This document shows positions 46,847-57,273 of a stretch of 64,000 nucleotides of DNA, in pieces (position 1 is the stretch's first letter; each line of letters begins with the position of its first letter). The stretch spans positions 62,001 through 126,000 of the forward strand of contig JAZGUH010000751.1 of NCBI GenBank assembly GCA_037893225.1, written 5' to 3'. The translations under genes were made by a program, and so were the position numbers. Source of the stretch: Hippasteria phrygiana (taxonomy: Eukaryota; Echinodermata; Asteroidea; Valvatida; Goniasteridae). The notes beneath the pieces are model-generated. The model saw only the letters and a list, made by a program, of their open reading frames with translations, had not been told where the DNA came from and made no database searches.

Positions 46847-47427
46847 TACCAGTGTATTTATCAGTTCTAACTGAATGTTACTGAGACTTTTTAAAAAACA
46901 TGCACCGCCACTGCCCTGGAAGAGTTTTAAGCCAAAAAAGGATAGGGCCTATCCGTGTTTTTCGAAAGTACAAAATGACTTTCGCGGTGTTTTTTTCGCC
47001 CTTCCCGCCCGTACGGTAAAGCAGGAATCACGACAATTAATACTGGAATAAGTTAAAACCTAAGTTATTGTATATATGCAGATTTAATTTATTTGTGTGG
47101 GTACTTGTATGCGTGTAAATATTAATGCCATATATAGTCGTGTTTGTAATATAGGTTTTCCTGGCGGGCAATTTGCCGTTTTCGTTTATTTGGTCATATT
47201 CAAATTATGGTGCATTCAAGACTGTATTTGCGTTCTTAAATTGAGTTTTGTGACATCCGTTTTGTGACCATGCTTTTCTTTTCTTATTAGTAATATGCCT
47301 TATATATGGGCAATTATTTTCATCAAGCAGTGGCGGATCTACGGGGGGGGGGGGGGGGGGTTGTTTAAACCCCCCCCCCCCCCCCCCCCCCCTTGGGCTG
47401 AGAAAAAATTAAAAATAGTGTCGGTGT

Positions 47428-48109
47428 CATGCCAAAAAGTGTCCGGTGCCAAATACTGTCCGCTCATTAGCATACTGCTCTCTGATTGGTCAAGTGGGTA
47501 TTACGTCATCGCGATACCGGAAGCTTGCTAAATAGTGTCCGGGCGGGGCGTACGTAGCGTGCACATATATCGCGTCCTTGCCGTCAAGCTATCAACGCTG
47601 CGTGACGATAAGTTCTCATTCGCATCTATTATCATCTTTTGGGGTTTATTTTAATTAAGGGGGAACATAAGTATAACAAGCAGACAGTATGATCATGGAG
47701 GAAGGCCTTCCTCCATGGTATGATAGAGTTGAACGGGCTGTCAAGAAAAAAGTGGATAAAAACTCGTCCAACGATTCAAAATAGTCGCTGGTACATGAAT
47801 ACGTAATGAGTTATAGCATTCCTACCTCCATGGTTATATTTTAAAAAAAAAGTATTTGGCAAGGAACGGACAGTATTTGGTAGCGTGCTTTGTGTGCGTG
47901 TGGGTGTTCATATTGTGCTGTGCATAAATGCAACGTTGCAACGCATGCATGAGCGGACACCTTTTAGCAGCGGACACTATTTGGCATGTAATACATGCCA
48001 AATAGTGTCCGCGTGTCTTTTGCGCGTGCTCAGCGGCCAGTATTTAACCAATCAGAGAGCAGTATGCTAATGAGCGGACAGTATTTGGCACCGGACACTT
48101 TTTGGCATG
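47428..48109. repeat. Perfect 63-bp inverted repeat, ATGCCAAAAAGTGTCCGG
   Basis: Arms 47428-47490 and 48047-48109 are exact complements. A further 20-bp-arm palindrome with the same words (GGACACTATTTGGCATGT) lies at 47970-48012. The whole is nested within the CAGTGGCGGATC element. Confidence 0.85.
47694..47718. mobile_element. Mini-foldback CATGGAGGAAGG, copy 3
   Basis: A 25-bp palindrome with almost no loop, flanked by TATGAT on both sides (47688-47693 and 47719-47724). A probable half copy ending ACCTCCATGG lies at 47816-47833 between two TTATA repeats. Confidence 0.6.
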
Positions 48110-48368
48110 CGCCTATCACCTCATGTAACCCCCCCCCCCCCCCCCCCCCCCCCCCTTAGTGAAAACCTAGATCCGCCCCTGTCAAGTGGTCATTCAAATG
48201 ATTACGATTTTTAAAATTGATATATTTTCCAAGAGGTTTTTATAAAAATTGCGTGAAATTTACAATGTAATTTTTTAAAACATTTATAATGTAACATATT
48301 AACTGATGAGGGATTATGATGTATGTAACGAACTAATAAAATGAAAATAAGGCATACGGATCGGGCAT

Positions 48369-48552
48369 GGGCGAAGTGGTTTTTGGGCGAAGTGGTTTTT
48401 GGGCGAAGTGGTAATTGGGCGAAGTAGTAATTGGGCGAAGTGGTTTTTGGGCGAAGTGGCGTTTGGGCGAAGGGGTAATTGGGCGAAGTGGCGTTTGGGC
48501 GAAGTGGTTGAGGGCGAAGTGGTTGAGGGCGATGTGGTTTTTGGGCGAAGTG
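48369..48552 (-). repeat. CACTTCGCCCAAAAAC minisatellite, inverted arm
   Basis: The same unit in reverse orientation (GGGCGAAGTGGTTTTT). It carries nearly the same order of spacer variants as the forward arm 1.5 kb away. Confidence 0.9.
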
Positions 48553-49648
48553 ACTGTAAAGCGTGTGACTGACTGTGATCATGGTGATGTCAGGACCATG
48601 GTTGACCCAGTCATTTCTGCTGTGAGTGTGAAGCCTGACTGCAGTGCATGCTATAGGACTTCCACATATTCTACCACTTGATACCAGAATCATGAGAATG
48701 CATCAGTTTATGGTAAGTCTAAGTTATGTTGTTGTTGGTGCAAACATAAAAGCAACTTTTCGATTTCAAACGGAAGACGCAAGTCTGGAAGTGTCTTCTC
48801 GTGATCGTGTATTTGGCATTTATCAGCAAATAACAGAAGAGGAAGACATCAATTCTGAAAATACAGAAACAAAACGCTCAAATTAGATATCTGAAATAAC
48901 GACTTGCTGATGTTAAGATGATTAATATAAAATGCACCATTGAAAGTCAAATAATTACTTTACATATATGTACGGGTAATGTACTTTTTTAGTGGATAAC
49001 TTCATAGGCTATGACATAGGCTTTCGAGAACAGAACAATTGGAAAAGATCAATCAAGGATAAATTTGCCTCCAAAGATAAATAAGGTGTTGGGATAAACT
49101 GGAACATTACGAAATAACAACAGCTTGCAACCTGCAGGACATATAGCTATATTATAAACTAAACCATTGATTAATTTGCTTTAACCAGACCGTAACCTTT
49201 CCCATTGTGATCAAAGTTATAGAAGATATCAGTGAGTGCAACTTCATAAAACTGTGTACATAAATCTGAGAACACGTAAACGAGTGAATAAATTGGCAAA
49301 GCCGAGCATTTAAATAACCTAAATAACTCAACAGGGTAAAATACAGATTTATGAAAGAATAAGATGGACTTATTTAAGCTTTATAACTTATTGCATAGTA
49401 ACAATCACATGTATTGTAATTACCCGAAGAGTTTTATTCTCCCACACTTGAAATTTGAATCCCGTAAGAACGATATATCTTTAACTTGAAACTCAAACAC
49501 GTCAATCAAAGGAATTAATTGAATTATCTAAATCGATTAAATCGTATTTTCTATGGATGCACGCGTGGGCGCGCCGTTCCCGTACGCTTACTGGCTCACG
49601 TGGTCGTCATTGTGTCCGCTGCTCGAATGAACCTGTATTATTGTATTA

Positions 49649-49680
49649 CTATACTCAGAATCAATGTACATTGAGTATAG
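49649..49680. repeat. Mini-palindrome CTATACTCA, copy 1
   Basis: CTATACTCA and TGAGTATAG arms around a 14-nt loop. A second copy lies about 1 kb downstream. Confidence 0.5.
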
Positions 49681-49740
49681 ACGAAACATATTTCCATTTC
49701 AACTATCTTTCAAAATGTCTGAAATGACCAAAACTGCAAG

Positions 49741-50197
49741 CAGGGGTGGATCCAGAGGGGGTTTTGGGGGGTCGAAACACCCCCCCTCCCTGCACGTTGC
49801 ATTTATATAAATATATATATATTTGTATTATTATTATTATTATTCTTTTTTCTTGTAAGGGCCTTAGCCTAAAGTACCGTAGCAAACCAGAAAAGAAAGT
49901 GTCATCCCCCGACCCCCCTCCCTCCCCCGACCCCCTCCTCCCCCAACCTCCCCCGACCTCCCCCGACCTTCACCCTGACCTCCCCCGACTTCTCCTGACC
50001 TCCCCCGACCTCCGACCTCCCCGACCTCCTCCCTCTCCTCCCCCCGACCTCCTCCCCCCTGACCTCCAACCTCCCCCTCCCCCTCCCCCTTCTAAAATGT
50101 TGTTAGCAGGTAAAACATTTTGGGAGTTCACTTTTTGGACAAATGTACGAAAACAAATTAAGAAACCCCCCTGCAAACACTCCTGGATCCTCCCCTG
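49741..50197. mobile_element. Related CAGGGGTGGATCCAG element
   Basis: Ends CAGGGGTGGATCCAG and CTGGATCCTCCCCTG with 5-bp duplication GCAAG (49736-49740 and 50198-50202). It contains a GACCTCCCCC minisatellite (about 49907-50094). Same terminal style as the 47.3 kb element. Confidence 0.6.
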
Positions 50198-50619
50198 GCA
50201 AGTGCTGAGAGGTGTTATCTTCCACCTGCATGTAATAAGGGGGAAAAGAGTGAAAGGCTCCCCTTGATGTGGGCTGAATGTCAACAACAACAACAACAAC
50301 AAAAAAGAGGAAAAATTTCTAGAGACGATCCTTGGCCATGCATCGGAAAACAGCAGTACAGGTATCGCAAGGGAATCTGCGGTCGTGAAAGACCTCCATA
50401 TACCAGTGTGATTTTTTTTTCTTCAGTGGTGCCATACTTCATTCACAGTGCATCGATCACAAAAGACTACTGAAAAGTAGTTGTCTCACATGTCCATAAT
50501 CACATTGGAAACCTCTTTGCCACTTGTGGGAGTCTCTGTACTACAGCACTTGCAGTTTTGCTCATTTCCTGATTTGATTTTTAGACATTGAAACTGAAAG
50601 ATGGTGGAATACTTTTCAT

Positions 50620-50645
50620 CTATACTCAACATACATTGAGTATAG
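50620..50645. repeat. Mini-palindrome CTATACTCA, copy 2
   Basis: Same arms as the 49.6 kb copy with an 8-nt loop. CATCTAT occurs at both edges and may be a target duplication. Confidence 0.45.
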
Positions 50646-51449
50646 ATCATCTATGATACTAGTAATATTGTAGGACTGTACGGTTCATACAAGCACTTCT
50701 GTGCATATCTTGTTACTGATTTGTATTTTGTTTTTCAAATTCAGCCTGAATGAAACCAAACTAATTTTATTAAAGTATTTTGAACGTACATGTAAGATTT
50801 AGTGTTAATAAATGGTAGCGGATATTTAGCTGGTGACTGATGATAGGTTGTTTAAATATCAATGATGGTTTCACTTGATGATCGGATTTGGACAACTAGA
50901 TGAGATTACAATTTGTTTCCTTCTGTCGAGCGGTGCCGTAACCTAATGGATAGCGACTATCGAGCGGAGGGTTGCATTGTATATGTATGTATTTGGACAA
51001 ATACATGTGTAATCGACTGCAGTCGGGCAACTGAATTTGCCCATTTCTGTGCAAATATGATCTTAACCAGTTGGGACGACTTTATAATGCAGGGCTACTC
51101 TTCATATGTGCCCAAATTCCGCAGAAAAGGTAGAATTTTTTGAAGCATTTATCGACCACGGGTACATTTAGTCCTGATCAAACCCTTTATATATCCTGAA
51201 TGGTTACAAATTGCAAGTGTCTTCTGTATACAAGGCTTGAATTTCGGAAAGGATGATTTTTGATGAAAGGGCTCTAGAAGAGAACAAAATTCCCTTGGGC
51301 AGTGCATTTTGTCCTTTTTAACCACAGATTAACCAGTCCCATATATATGTAAAGGTCTAATTTGGCATTTTTGTTATCTTGTAGTGACCTGAGCTTTACC
51401 CCGAACTTACAACACCTGGACAAAGGGGACAGGCGATACTTGTGACACA

Positions 51450-52859
51450 ATGTCTTATATCAGCTTGAAGAAAAAGGCAACTGTGGTCTTTCTCTGTCTA
51501 GTGTCCTTCACCATGGGCTGTATCCTGACTTCTCAATTTACCACAGGGAGGCTTCTCCACACACCAGCAGGTCCTGCCCAGCTGCACATAGGAGGTCATA
51601 GTTTGAACAAGAGGATAGGTGGACGCTATCTAAAGCATGAAAGCAGGAACGTCTCTGTGCATTTACAAGAAGAAGGCCATGCTTCTGTTGATGAAGTCCA
51701 AGAGTTGGCATTTGACAGAAATGAAACTGAACCTTTCAATGAATACGATTATGAAATGGACGTGAAAGCATTGGCAGGGGAAACACATCTAACAGTAAAG
51801 CCTGTATCCAAGTTTCACTATTTTGTTGAAGTCGCAGACCCCAGGAATGACTTAATTTTGAAGAAAGTAATCACCAAACTTCCAAAAGATGTGTTGAAAT
51901 CACCCGTATTCAAAAATACATTCCTGGCAGATGGATTGCTGCCCAGGTCAAAGAAAGGCCACACTTTGAGCGTTCAGAAGAAGTGGGCCCTGTTAATTGA
52001 TGGCATGCGGGAACTGGGCTATGAGCAACGACTTCCTGTGATCATCAACATTGGCGTCAAAAAGAGCGGGACGAATGCCTTCGGGTTTTTCATCACACAA
52101 CATCCACAGATCGCCCACTCCATTGGTAACGAAGTGCACTATTTTGATTGGAACTATAACAAGGGCATTGAGTATTATCGATCCCGAATGGCATTCTCCA
52201 GGGCTGATCAGTTCAGCTTTGAGAAGACACCGCGGTATTTCATCACGCCGGACGCGCCGCAAAGCATCCTGAAAGACCTGCCGGGTGACCTCAAATTTGT
52301 CATATGCGTCAGGGATCCCGTGGAGCGGGCAAAGTCGGAGTTCAGGCACGAGGCTGAACTGAAGATGCGTCGTGGTAGACCAGACCGGACTGCGGTCCGA
52401 TTTGAAGCAAAGTCGGAGACATCAGCCTCACAAGGAAAGAAGTTTGAACAAACAGTACTGGACACCGGTGGCCAAGTGAATGCCTCCAATGAAATAGTCA
52501 GCACAAGCATTTATTCTAAGCACTTCAAAAATTGGTTGGAGTATTTCCCTCGGGAGAGATTCTACATCCTTAGCGATGAGCACGTGAATAAAGACATCTA
52601 CACGGAGATGAAAAACATTGAGAAGTTTCTCGGTCTGGAGCCCTTTTTTGAAAGGAGCATGTTCTATTACAACAAGGAGATCCATGCACCATGTATGTAT
52701 GTAAAGCCACGACCGTGCCCGGCTAAGAGCACACCGGGTTTTTTGCCAAAGGCAGACCCCAGCCCTGAGGTTGTTCAGAAACTCAGGGAGTTTTATCGGC
52801 CTTACAGCCAGGAATTTGAAAAACTCACACAGATGGAATTTTCCTGGGCAGATCTTTGA
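51450..52859 (+). CDS. Heparan sulfate glucosamine 3-O-sulfotransferase-like, copy B
   Basis: Intronless 469-residue paralogue of the gene 8.4 kb upstream, same strand. The signal anchor is at about residues 10-30. The PAPS loop GVKKSGTNA (202-210) has Ser where copy A has Gly. The catalytic Glu is at 228 in EVHYFDWNY, closer to canonical HS3ST EVHFFDW than copy A. VRDPVERAKSE (from 287) binds the 3'-phosphate. The two proteins share IDGM..LGYEQRLP, YYRSRM and the whole C terminus, while the stems differ greatly. The likely role is Golgi sulfation of heparan sulfate or a related glycan; exact acceptor unknown. An AG at 51383-51384 may end a 5'-UTR intron. Confidence 0.93.
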   Translation: MSYISLKKKATVVFLCLVSFTMGCILTSQFTTGRLLHTPAGPAQLHIGGHSLNKRIGGRYLKHESRNVSVHLQEEGHASVDEVQELAFDRNETEPFNEYDYEMDVKALAGETHLTVKPVSKFHYFVEVADPRNDLILKKVITKLPKDVLKSPVFKNTFLADGLLPRSKKGHTLSVQKKWALLIDGMRELGYEQRLPVIINIGVKKSGTNAFGFFITQHPQIAHSIGNEVHYFDWNYNKGIEYYRSRMAFSRADQFSFEKTPRYFITPDAPQSILKDLPGDLKFVICVRDPVERAKSEFRHEAELKMRRGRPDRTAVRFEAKSETSASQGKKFEQTVLDTGGQVNASNEIVSTSIYSKHFKNWLEYFPRERFYILSDEHVNKDIYTEMKNIEKFLGLEPFFERSMFYYNKEIHAPCMYVKPRPCPAKSTPGFLPKADPSPEVVQKLREFYRPYSQEFEKLTQMEFSWADL

Positions 52860-55800
52860 AATGGATTGTTGGCCATTTAGTTTAGTAGAAACAATTTGAA
52901 ATATCTCTTCCTTTGTTTTTTTTCTTTCTGTTGATTGCTTGCCATTTGTGCTTGTCATGAGTTCAAACTTTGTGGCATTGTACTTTTTATCCATTTTAAG
53001 CTTTCCATGTACAATGTCACGGCACTTGTGTCCTCGAGCAGGATATTTTACCATAATTGCTTTTCCACGCAGGAGTAGAAATGGGTACCAGCATCAAGAG
53101 GACATAGATATATTCTGTCATACTTTTGTGGCAAAAAATACCAGTATGAGCGATATTGGCCTAGAAATAGATTTGACTTTAGGTACTTAATGTTCATGAA
53201 ACATTTAGTTCATCAGTGCATCTGACCCTTCCCATAGTTTCAGTGTCACTGGTATTTTAAAGTGCTTTATGAACACACTAATGGAGTATCGCCCAGAATT
53301 GGGGGGGGGGGGAGGGTACCTAACTAAATTTCAAAATTTCTTTAATAAGTGACCACTACAAATTTCTAACTGAAAAATTATTTAATTTTTTGTCATACAT
53401 TTTTGCAGAACGTCTTGGTGAGATTATTTCCTCACATTATCTGCAGCCATGTACTATTGTACTACAGTTGCATACTGCACGGTATGTCAAAACCAGGCAC
53501 AATTGGGCAAGAGGTCAATTTTGAGTTATTGGTATATTAGTAAAATATAGACCTTGCACTTTACAATGCCGCTTTTTTTTTCAAATCGGATATTCCACAG
53601 CAAAGTTATTAAGATTTGAAATCGGACTGTCCGAAACATTATTGCCAAGCAAAATCTTGAACAAGGCATCATTTTGTTAAATTATATGCCCCCTCTAAAA
53701 GTGTTAAAAAATACTTTGTTGATGAAATTTCAGTTAGAAACTTTTACAGAACATTTTAAACATTTGTAGCATCATAAATTTCCAAAAATCTCAAAATTGC
53801 TAACAATCAACCCCAAGGCATTTTGCAGCTGTTCCTCCGTTCGTAGCTCTGCCCAATTCTGCCTGGTTTTGACCTACCGCGTCACATATGTGGACGTTCT
53901 GTTACACATACATGTGGTCGTTGTTTTTTCTGATTTGTGTGACTGATACATGTATACATGTACTTTAATAGTCGGTAGTTAATATTTGTGTTCGGTAAAA
54001 TGTAATACCCAGCCATGCATGCAAAAGAACAGAATGTGTAGACATGTACACGTACAGTACCCTGTACTTGTATGCTGGTTTCACAACAGTTAATTTATAT
54101 TCAAACTGCATGTTAACTCGCATGTATGCATAAATGAACATGTTGTCTACATCTAAGTTACAGGTGTTATATGATAATGCACACTTTTTTAATGCAGATT
54201 TGTTTTGGCTTGAGAAAACAAGGTATTTAATAATAGTATTTAATAATATTTACAGTTTAGAAATTACAATGTAATTTGGGGCATTTTAAAATCATGACAG
54301 TGTGTGTATAAAAACCTGTTTTTCCCACAAAAGTACATACATTGTACTTTTGGCTTGAAATTTTGCCAAGAACATTTTATCACACCTTTAATGCTGCTAC
54401 ACGTACCAAGAAAATTAAGATGATTTTTATAAAAGTATTTTAGAGAGTATTACACCTTGCATGTTCGTCATACGAGGTCCATTATCATTCTGTATTACAT
54501 GAACAATTTTGTACATTGTACACATCCTAAAACATTTCCACAAATACATTCCTATTCCTTACATTCAAAAGTATTTCCAGGATATTTTGTTATATCACAT
54601 ATTTTTCTCTTTAAAAAAAATATTGTTGGGCGTTTTGGGAGTGTTTAATTGTAAGTACACTGTTGTTTTTTTCTGGACCTTAAAATGTACAGTGTGCAAT
54701 TTTGTACACATTTCTGTGGTATTGCATTCCTGCCAGTGTGTTTGCTCGGTCAGTCTGTGGCAATAGTAGATAAACCTTGACCGTTAGAAATATATGTATC
54801 ATTCTAGGTAGTATTCTTTATTCACGCCCATCTACTTCAGCAGACGGACATACATGTAAAGTGAGATGAAGTATTAAGTGTGGTACCTATATAATACAGT
54901 GTACTTGCATTTGGGAAATATATCCTGTCCATACATGCAGGTAAAAAGATGCCAAAAAATTACCTCTTCAAGTTATCCACCTGGGTATGTTTACAAATGT
55001 GCTCAAATTTGTTACATTTAGAATTTGAAATGACACTTAATTTTTGTTAGTATCTTTTTAGTATCAAAATTCATACACATCATTTGAACGTCTTGTTGAA
55101 AGTAAACAAAAACCTCATTGTACACGTGAAGAATTGTAGTTTTAGTCACACATGTATGTTGCGTTATGGCTGTCTTTATATCTTACACCGAAACCATTTA
55201 TAAACATTGAAAGTATTGTTTTCGAGCTTGTGATGGACGGTCCAATCTGAAATTTTTAAATGGTTCAACCACTTTAAGTAAACCCCCCAAAATGACAATT
55301 TTGTCCGCAGATTGTTCGAATACAGCAAAGCTTTAAAAAGGTGTCTAGACTATGATACCTTGTGCAATGTTTAAATTTACAAATGTATGTATTGAAGAGA
55401 AGGAGCCAAAAAGGGAATTCTCCTCATAAAAATAATTATATGCATACATGCATGTACCTCCTGAAATTTATTTTTAAAAGGCAACATAATTACATTTAGA
55501 TAGTAAATGTACATGGTTAAAAGAAAACCCATTCCCCGTGTATACATGTACATGTACCCTCAGAATCCTACAAAATCCAACAGCTGGCAGGTTCTTTTGG
55601 ATTTGATTGATCTGGGAGTCCGTACAGAACAAAAGAGCTTTTGTTGTAGCTGTTGGATTTTGTTGGAGACGGCATGCGTCACATTTTACCGTTGTTGGAT
55701 TTCACTGGATTATTTAATTGGACATTTAATGATATTTAATTGAAATTTGAAAACATTGACAATTTTGAATAGCCCCCTTACCTAAATAACCAGCGACTAT

Positions 55801-56331
55801 CAAGTATGCATGCGTGTACATGCATAATGGTGCTAAATGTACATTTGTTATCATAGTAACATGTACAAGTACATGTAATGGGTCGTGCAGTTGTTTGCAA
55901 AGATGATTCTTTGCGTCAGTTATTTTACCCCACAATTGACTCATCCCTACATGTATGTTTTTGCTTACTGCCAGTTTAAAAAAAAATCTATGATGTACAT
56001 TTGTAGACCTTTAGAGTATATTTGAATAAAAAGCATTCTTGCATACAATTTTCAAATGTCTTTGTAATAATTCCCTCTACGTGTATTTTTCTTTATTTTC
56101 TTTGTCAGTTTTAAGGCCTGGCCACATTACTATTAGGCAGTTTTTACAAGCAACTAAGAGGCAGCAACAAGCACTGCTGGCTAAAGGAATGCTTGGGTAG
56201 CACAAAACATGAGGGAAACATGCCACTAGAACCAAAACAGGCAACTCCACTGCCTTTTGTTGTTGACACACCAACACCTTTGCCAGCTTCTTATCTTTGT
56301 AATCCATTAGCCAAACAATTGCTTGTAATCC
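52860..56331. other. 3' region of sulfotransferase B and intergenic DNA
   Basis: AT-rich sequence with scattered ACATGTACATGT words. No coding exon, RNA gene or clear transposon recognised, apart from the short inverted repeat at 55.6 kb. Confidence 0.55.
55571..55662. repeat. Short inverted repeat CAAAATCCAACAGCT
   Basis: Perfect 15-bp arms at 55571-55585 and 55648-55662. Confidence 0.6.
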
Positions 56332-56335
56332 TTAA

Positions 56336-57273
56336 AGGGTGGCTGCAATGAAATTGTACCAACAATTTAATTTTGTGATGTATAACTCTTTTACAATATA
56401 AGAAATGTGATTAAAATGTGTTTTCTGTGTTTCTGCCCATTTTTGGTGTTTAATTTTCCCGGAATAAAGTGCCCCCCTTTCTCTATTGTTCCCACGCCCC
56501 TAAATGCGTGACGTCATCTCGGGAACACAGAAACTCAGCAAGTGTAGTTTGATCAGTGTACGTTTGTGTACGTGTGGATGTATGCCGTTGTTGAGGGAAC
56601 CAGCCACGCGCGATTAAATAGCTTTGGATGAAGGGACCAGGGAAACATTTCTCGTCGCGTTAAAATCTTCAAACAGAATCTTTTGGATCTGAATCTGACA
56701 ATCAAGTGTCGATTTTAGACTTGTTGATTCAGACACTTCTTCGGAACATTATTGGGGCGAGGAAGAGGATCTTGGAGCTCTTCCGTACATGTATGAGCCA
56801 GAAGGTGAGAGTAACAGCGAAACTACTGAAGACTCCGAATCGGACTCCCGATGCGGAACGCGTGAAAGACTTGAAAACAACGATTGCTAGGCTAAATAAC
56901 ACTCTCCGAGTCCAAATACGACGGTATTTAAGTTCTACTGGAAAGCGGTGAAGACTGACACCATCCTTAGTGATGTTGCTGAATCCAGCAGCAACACAAC
57001 GACACGGTATTATCGACGAAAAACATTCGCAAAACACTGAAAGCTTTCCGCGACAGCGAAAACACACGTGCATGTCAATGCAACGCACGCTCGGTTCCTG
57101 GGATGACGTCACATCGGCGTTACCACTTGATGGGCGGGGCTGACCCCCTCCCGCATTAAACATTTTTTTTTCAAATGCTTACGCGAAATAAAAAAATACA
57201 AACAACACACAGTTGTGTTTCAAAAACTTTATTTCATCGATATACACAATAAAAATTGCATTGCAGCCACTCT
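56336..57273. mobile_element. Kolobok-like DNA transposon relic with TTAA target duplication
   Basis: The termini AGGGTGGCTGCAATG and, inverted, CATTGCAGCCACTCT are flanked by TTAA at 56332-56335 and 57274-57277. TTAA duplications plus AGGG-type ends plus an internal THAP fragment are the combination expected of Kolobok. At about 0.94 kb it is too short for an intact transposase, so it is non-autonomous. Confidence 0.65.
56729..57163 (-). pseudogene. Degraded THAP-domain transposase fragment
   Basis: A 144-codon minus-strand frame contains CRCVAAGFSN, DGVSLHRFP and RRIWTRRV, which match the start of a THAP zinc finger (C-x-C ... C-x-N ... FHxFP ... W). The second-pair Cys is Phe and the pattern dissolves after RRV, suggesting a truncated or frameshifted copy. 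It lies inside a TTAA-flanked element, and Kolobok transposases carry THAP domains, so this is probably transposase debris rather than a host gene. Confidence 0.5.

Larger units (their letters stand above)
47328..48181. mobile_element. Non-autonomous DNA transposon with CAGTGGCGGATCTA ends
   Basis: Inverted ends CAGTGGCGGATCTA and CTAGATCCGCCCCTG with a 5-bp direct duplication TCAAG (47323-47327 and 48182-48186). Long poly-G/poly-C blocks lie just inside both ends. It carries a perfect 63-bp inverted repeat and a mini-foldback near its centre. Confidence 0.6.

Noticed and set aside
46575..46870. Repetitive FAQTPLRP-type peptide frame, and its mirror at 48.2-48.7 kb
   Set aside because: Both are translations of the CACTTCGCCC minisatellite, not proteins.
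46620..48552. Repeat-spacer array as a CRISPR
   Set aside because: Units are about 15 bp with tiny spacers, in a eukaryotic, intron-bearing context; it is a minisatellite.
49746..50267. 173-codon frame rich in Pro/Ser
   Set aside because: It lies on a GACCTCCCCC minisatellite inside a DNA transposon; composition explains the openness.
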